DNA from: Epiperipatus broadwayi
Lineage: Eukaryota; Onychophora; Udeonychophora; Euonychophora; Peripatidae
Length of the DNA stretch: 64,000 nucleotides
Reading direction: 5' to 3'
Assembly (NCBI GenBank): GCA_028023455.1
Contig: JAQFVV010012397.1
Location: 1,056,001 to 1,120,000, forward strand
Part shown: positions 60,284 through 64,000 of the stretch, piece after piece
Layout of the letters: each line of letters starts with the position of its first letter
Numbering within the stretch: the first letter of the stretch is position 1
The notes under the pieces: model-generated
Databases searched by the model: none
Told to the model about the DNA's origin: nothing
What the model saw: the letters and a program-made list of their open reading frames with translations, nothing else
Made by a program: the position numbers and the translations under genes

Positions 60284-60561
60284 TAACCTATAATGCTTGC
60301 AGTTTGGTTCCATGTCCTGCAAGACATGATTAATAAAAGTTATACATATTGTTCAATATAGAATTTAGTTTTTTTTTCTTACTTATTTAATGTTGCTAAA
60401 ATACCATAGGAACAAGTGTTTGTAAAAGCATTAAATGTTTTTTTTATTGTTTTATGTTTAAACGACAAACATAATTTTCTAATTGAGGAATGATCTTAAT
60501 GTAAAATTTAATGTATTATTAATATTGATTGTTGTTTATCCAATTCATTTTTCTTTCATAT
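60284..60561 (+). other. 3' untranslated part of element 2
   Basis: AT-rich sequence from the stop codon to the purine tract; nothing else seen. Confidence 0.5.
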
Positions 60562-60571
60562 GGGGGAAGGA
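60562..60571 (+). promoter_or_regulatory. Polypurine tract of element 2
   Basis: 'gggggaagga' followed by one t and then the LTR start 'tgtaacc'. This is the expected plus-strand primer position and confirms both the element's strand and the LTR start. Confidence 0.8.
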
Positions 60572-60572
60572 T

Positions 60573-63168
60573 TGTAACCTTCCAGGTTGGCACCAGAAAG
60601 AAATGTGGGAAGGTCACATTTGTCTAACAATGGCTAAAGGTAATTAGTTGAGAAAAATGAATTGTGATATAATTTAATATTTAAAATTGAGTTTTTAGGA
60701 AAACTAAACTTAAATTGTGATGTAATTTACTAGTTAAAATTAGGATTTTAACAAAATTAAAATTTTAAATGGGTATATTGATTGGTGGAGTTTTGGAATA
60801 TATGTTTAGTGGTAGATGTTTCTGTATAGTAGAGGATTTACATGTCATAATAGGCAGATGCATAAATATATTATTAATTAAAATTTTCTTTTCTATATTT
60901 TATTTATAAGTTACTGATTATATATTGTCTTAGAATCTTATGTTTTAAAAATGATAAAGATTATTTGTAATAGTAAATAACATTTATAAAATTAATAATT
61001 AGTATTTAATATTTTTTTTATTACTATGTTTATTATATTCGAACATTGTATTGTTGAAATTTTTATAAATAATATTTCTGGCAAGCTTCCAAAGTTGATT
61101 GTCATAGAAACACAGAGGGCATGAGTGAAGAGAGAAAAAGATTTTCAAAACTTGAAGAAAGTAAAAATTTCCAAGGGAGAAAATGTAAAAAAAAAACTTA
61201 AAAGAATCAAAAAAACTCTCTAAAAATATTACAACAAATATTAAAAGAAACATCACAAGGATTCTAATGATATATTTATGGAAAAATTCTATATACTACT
61301 GGAGTAATAAAACCATGAAGAGATAAACCCAGAGGGAAATCAGCTCCAAACTTCTGTTAAATGATGGTTCAAGTTCATTACCTTAAAAAATACCTGGATG
61401 TCACACAAGATAAGTAATTATAATTTATTTTTAAAATATTGCCAAAAGTAAATAATATTAAAATGACAAAATTATTTAAAGTAAAGCTAGATAAATTTTT
61501 CTTGTTAAACGCTAGGATCAGACGCTTAATATTTAATTCTCATCATTTTCTATTAATCTTCTGCAAATTAAAATTTAAAATGAAAAAGTTTATCTACTTA
61601 ATTTTATATCAAGAAGATAATTTTCTACTGTATAACTTTGCTATTCACGTATATATAGTGAAATAATTTCAATGCATGCAAATGTCATTTTTAGCGCCCG
61701 TCACGGAATTCTAGAATAAAAAAAAACTCTTATCATTCTTAACAAGTCATGCTTAACAATTGGATAGATTTTTTTTTTTATGTTATAATTTACTACTATC
61801 TTTGAAATTAATATGTATGTTTCTTTCAACTTTCAAATTTTTTTTTTAAAAAAAAAACTTAACATGTAATAGTGGAATATTGACAAATATTTTTTTTTAT
61901 TGATTACAATAGATGTATAACCTATTTTTTTTTATTCATTTTTCTTTTAAAAGAACAAAACAATGTAACTTCTTATATATTATAATATGATAATATATTT
62001 TGTATGATCTAGAAATTATACTATAGGTGATTATATATATTCAAGTGTGTGCGTGATGCTATAAATTATTAGTATTGTTATTTTTTTTTTGGTTGTATTT
62101 ATTGTGCTTAATTTCGCTAATGAGCTTTATTTTAAAAAATAAAGAATTAAAACTGTGTCTGTTATAAGTTGAAGGTGGGAATGGTCAGAGACGAGTAGAT
62201 TATTTGGATTGGGTTTGGAGATATTAATTAACCCTCACATATATAAGTATAAGGATAAATGTTTGCTTAGTGTTTTTCCATGTTTGTCTTTAGTTTTGTA
62301 TAGTTAGTGTTAGATTGTATACATTGATTATAACAGATATGTGTTGTATAAATTTTTATCATATGTATAAAAGATGATTGATTTATAGCATCATCCAAGT
62401 GCTATAAATAATCTAATAAAATATGTTTCAGAAATACATTATATTTATAATATAATCAAACACACATATTCGAAAATATATGATTAACATATTAAATAGT
62501 AGTCAATTTTGATTTTACCATAGAAGAGATGTAATCGGTTATAAAGGTGTATAAATAATATTTTTTTTATTTATTGTTTATTTTTGATTTTATTTTTTAA
62601 TAAATGTTATATTGAATAAATAGCCCTATGATTTGCTTGATTATATACATTCGATTCTCCATTTCCACACACACACATCTGGTTAACATAACATAGTTAT
62701 AGAAGATATAAGTTTGTCAATATAAGTCAAGTTTTATTTAATTTGTCTGGTGGTAATAAATCTCAGTATTACAATGCTAATAATATATATTTTACTCTGC
62801 TTAGAATAGGTGGTGATTTGGTTAAAAAGATACCCAATTCCCATCACTGTCTATACTGTAATAAATGTAATAATTGTCAATTTTGCAACAGTTTTAGTAT
62901 TGAATAGATGCTCTGAACATATTTAAATTAACCTTATAGTATTATTGTTTATAGACATTTTTATCATCCTTGTTGGCCTCATATATAAAGATCATATCTT
63001 ATAATCTCAACTGAGCTAAGCCATATAATAATTACAATAAAAAATCTTTTAAATAAGTTTAAATATAATTTATAATTATAAATTTTATTCTATTTTGCAT
63101 AGAATTGGCGCCTGGGCAATTATAAATATAATAAAGTAAATAAGTGAAGATGGAGGTTATAGAGAGGG

Positions 63169-63171
<3 letters not shown>
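60573..63171 (+). repeat. 3' LTR of element 2 (2,599 bp)
   Basis: Collinear with the 5' LTR from 'tgtaaccttccaggttgg' to 'agagagggtta'. It is followed directly by an (AT)n/(GT)n tract. Confidence 0.92.
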
Positions 63172-63219
<48 letters not shown>

Positions 63220-63225
63220 AATAAA
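63172..63225. repeat. (AT)n(GT)n tract
   Basis: Dinucleotide array directly after the 3' LTR, probably the insertion target of element 2. Confidence 0.9.
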
Positions 63226-63317
63226 TAAAGTTTGATATCTGTATTCATTACAATATATGTAATATAGTAATCAATATATATCAAAATACAGTACAATTTA
63301 CATAAATTATATTATTA

Positions 63318-63361
63318 TTAGAAGTACTGTCAACTATACATTTTGTAGTCTTTATCAACTA
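63318..63361 (-). ncRNA. Hammerhead-like relic at the Penelope-like 3' end (family C)
   Basis: Minus strand: 'TTGATAA' in place of CTGATGA, 'agactacaaaatgtatagtt', then 'GACA' in place of GAAA and 'gtacttc'. The alignment with 14018-14075 is clear. Several core bases have changed, so this is a descendant of a hammerhead-like motif at best. Confidence 0.3.
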
Positions 63362-63415
63362 TATAACATTGAATAATCAAAACAAGACAACCTTTATCAA
63401 TACCCATAGTTCAAT

Positions 63416-64000
63416 TCAGATTTCCCACAATTCTGTTATCTTAACATTTGATGACTGGCAATTCATTAACATTTGACGATTTCTTGAAATCAACATAGCC
63501 TCTTTTATTTTACGTTTATTATGACAGCGTTCAATTTGAAAAATTTTCATATTTTTATAATCAAATTTAAATCCATATTGACAAGATTTATTATGATCAA
63601 ATATAACAGATGATGAAGGTTTATTTACATCTATTCCAAATTGTTTCTCTTTTTGAATTTTATTATATAAAAGCATATGCTCTTTTATTCTCTTCTCACA
63701 TGTACACTTAGATTCACCAATGTATTGTAAACAACATCCACATATCAATTTATATATAATAGAATTTTGATTAAACTTTGAATTTTGAATTTTAGAGTTA
63801 TTAAGTAATCTACTTATGTTATATGTTGAGAAAAAAGCAATATGGCACAAATTATTATAAATTCTCCTAATAAATTTGACCTGCTCATCTGATATAAATG
63901 GCATTGAAATCCATTTCATTTTGATATTTTTATTTTTAATTTTATAATTTTTTAATGTATAGTCAAAAGTACTTCTAATAATAATATAATTTATGTAAAT
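63416..64000 (-). CDS. Penelope-like element protein, C-terminal part with GIY-YIG endonuclease (partial)
   Basis: Open from the window edge to a stop at 63416 (about 194 codons, 5' part outside). 'KWISMPFISDEQVKFIRRI' is the linker that follows the reverse transcriptase in Penelope-like elements. 'IIYKLICGCCLQYIGES' is the GIY-YIG start, with the usual 'CxxC/YIGE' pattern, and 'RIKEHMLLY' supplies the conserved Arg and His. Further on are 'FDHNKSC' and 'IERCHNKRKIKEAMLI', the later blocks with the metal-binding Glu (last E). The frame is intact within the window. The first ~18 codons overlap the inverted end repeat, so the true frame may start nearer 63945. In active elements this domain nicks target DNA for reverse transcription. 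Confidence 0.8.
   Translation of the reverse strand: MYINYIIIRSTFDYTLKNYKIKNKNIKMKWISMPFISDEQVKFIRRIYNNLCHIAFFSTYNISRLLNNSKIQNSKFNQNSIIYKLICGCCLQYIGESKCTCEKRIKEHMLLYNKIQKEKQFGIDVNKPSSSVIFDHNKSCQYGFKFDYKNMKIFQIERCHNKRKIKEAMLISRNRQMLMNCQSSNVKITELWEI

Larger units (their letters stand above)
63290..64000 (-). mobile_element. Penelope-like element, 3' part, with inverted end
   Basis: Contains the C-terminal coding part (separate entry). About 55 bp beyond the stop, 63290-63355 is the reverse complement of the last ~55 bases of the window (63946-64000), for example 'tagaagtact' with 'agtacttcta' and the flanking 'aataatataatttatg'. The fragment is thus a partial foldback, common among Penelope-like insertions. 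The 3' end carries a motif related to the 14.0-kb foldback. Confidence 0.65.

Overview
The window is very AT-rich (roughly 73% A+T by eye), intron- and repeat-dominated nuclear DNA from an animal. Evidence for an animal is one complete sushi (CCP) domain on a phase 1-1 exon, one probable terminal exon of a second gene, LINEs of the PHD/esterase type and of RTE-like type, a Penelope-like GIY-YIG coding end, LTR retrotransposons, tRNA-derived SINEs and long (AT)n and (AAT)n arrays. The species cannot be named from the sequence; a cnidarian or lophotrochozoan would fit the composition, but that is a guess. No intact autonomous gene is present. Almost everything recognisable is mobile-element sequence at different stages of decay.

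Layout. 1-5.4 kb: AT-rich DNA with an (AAT)n array, a decayed RTE-like LINE piece and a tRNA-derived SINE. 5.4-10.7 kb: a nearly full LINE (PHD finger plus SGNH esterase ORF1; APE endonuclease plus reverse transcriptase ORF2), frameshifted and split by a 663-bp foldback insertion. A 5'-truncated sister copy abuts its tail (10.7-12.6 kb). 13.67-13.85 kb: sushi exon on the minus strand. 14.0-14.5 kb: a foldback and a SINE. 19.4-21.2 kb: two foldback elements carrying hammerhead-ribozyme motifs. 21.66-24.38 kb: a non-coding DNA transposon with terminal inverted repeats and an internal degenerate minisatellite. 24.7-34.4 kb: an LTR element with ~1.9-kb LTRs, a broken gag and protease and no reverse transcriptase; its 5' LTR holds a solo LTR of another family. 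A second solo LTR of that family lies at 36.0-37.9 kb. 38.4-48.7 kb: RTE-like LINE fragments on both strands and further foldback copies. 48.9-49.6 kb: terminal exon of an unrecognised host gene, minus strand. 50.2-50.8 kb: a decayed LINE. 52.1-53.7 kb: a third type of solo LTR. 53.7-63.2 kb: an LTR element with ~2.6-kb LTRs that encodes only a coiled-coil and lysine-repeat protein. 63.3-64.0 kb: a Penelope-like coding end running off the window.

The most notable signal is a set of foldback or partly tandem elements with units of about 335-365 bp. Two families carry type I hammerhead ribozyme motifs: the CTGANGA and GAAA cores, a short stem III and a complementary stem I with at least one compensatory change. 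A third set at Penelope-like termini carries a more degraded hammerhead-like motif. The head-to-tail plus inverted arrangement resembles Penelope-like pLTRs or the small ribozyme-bearing retroelements called retrozymes. The two gag-only LTR elements, and a hairpin with compensatory changes at the 5' tip of several LTRs, are the next most interesting observations.
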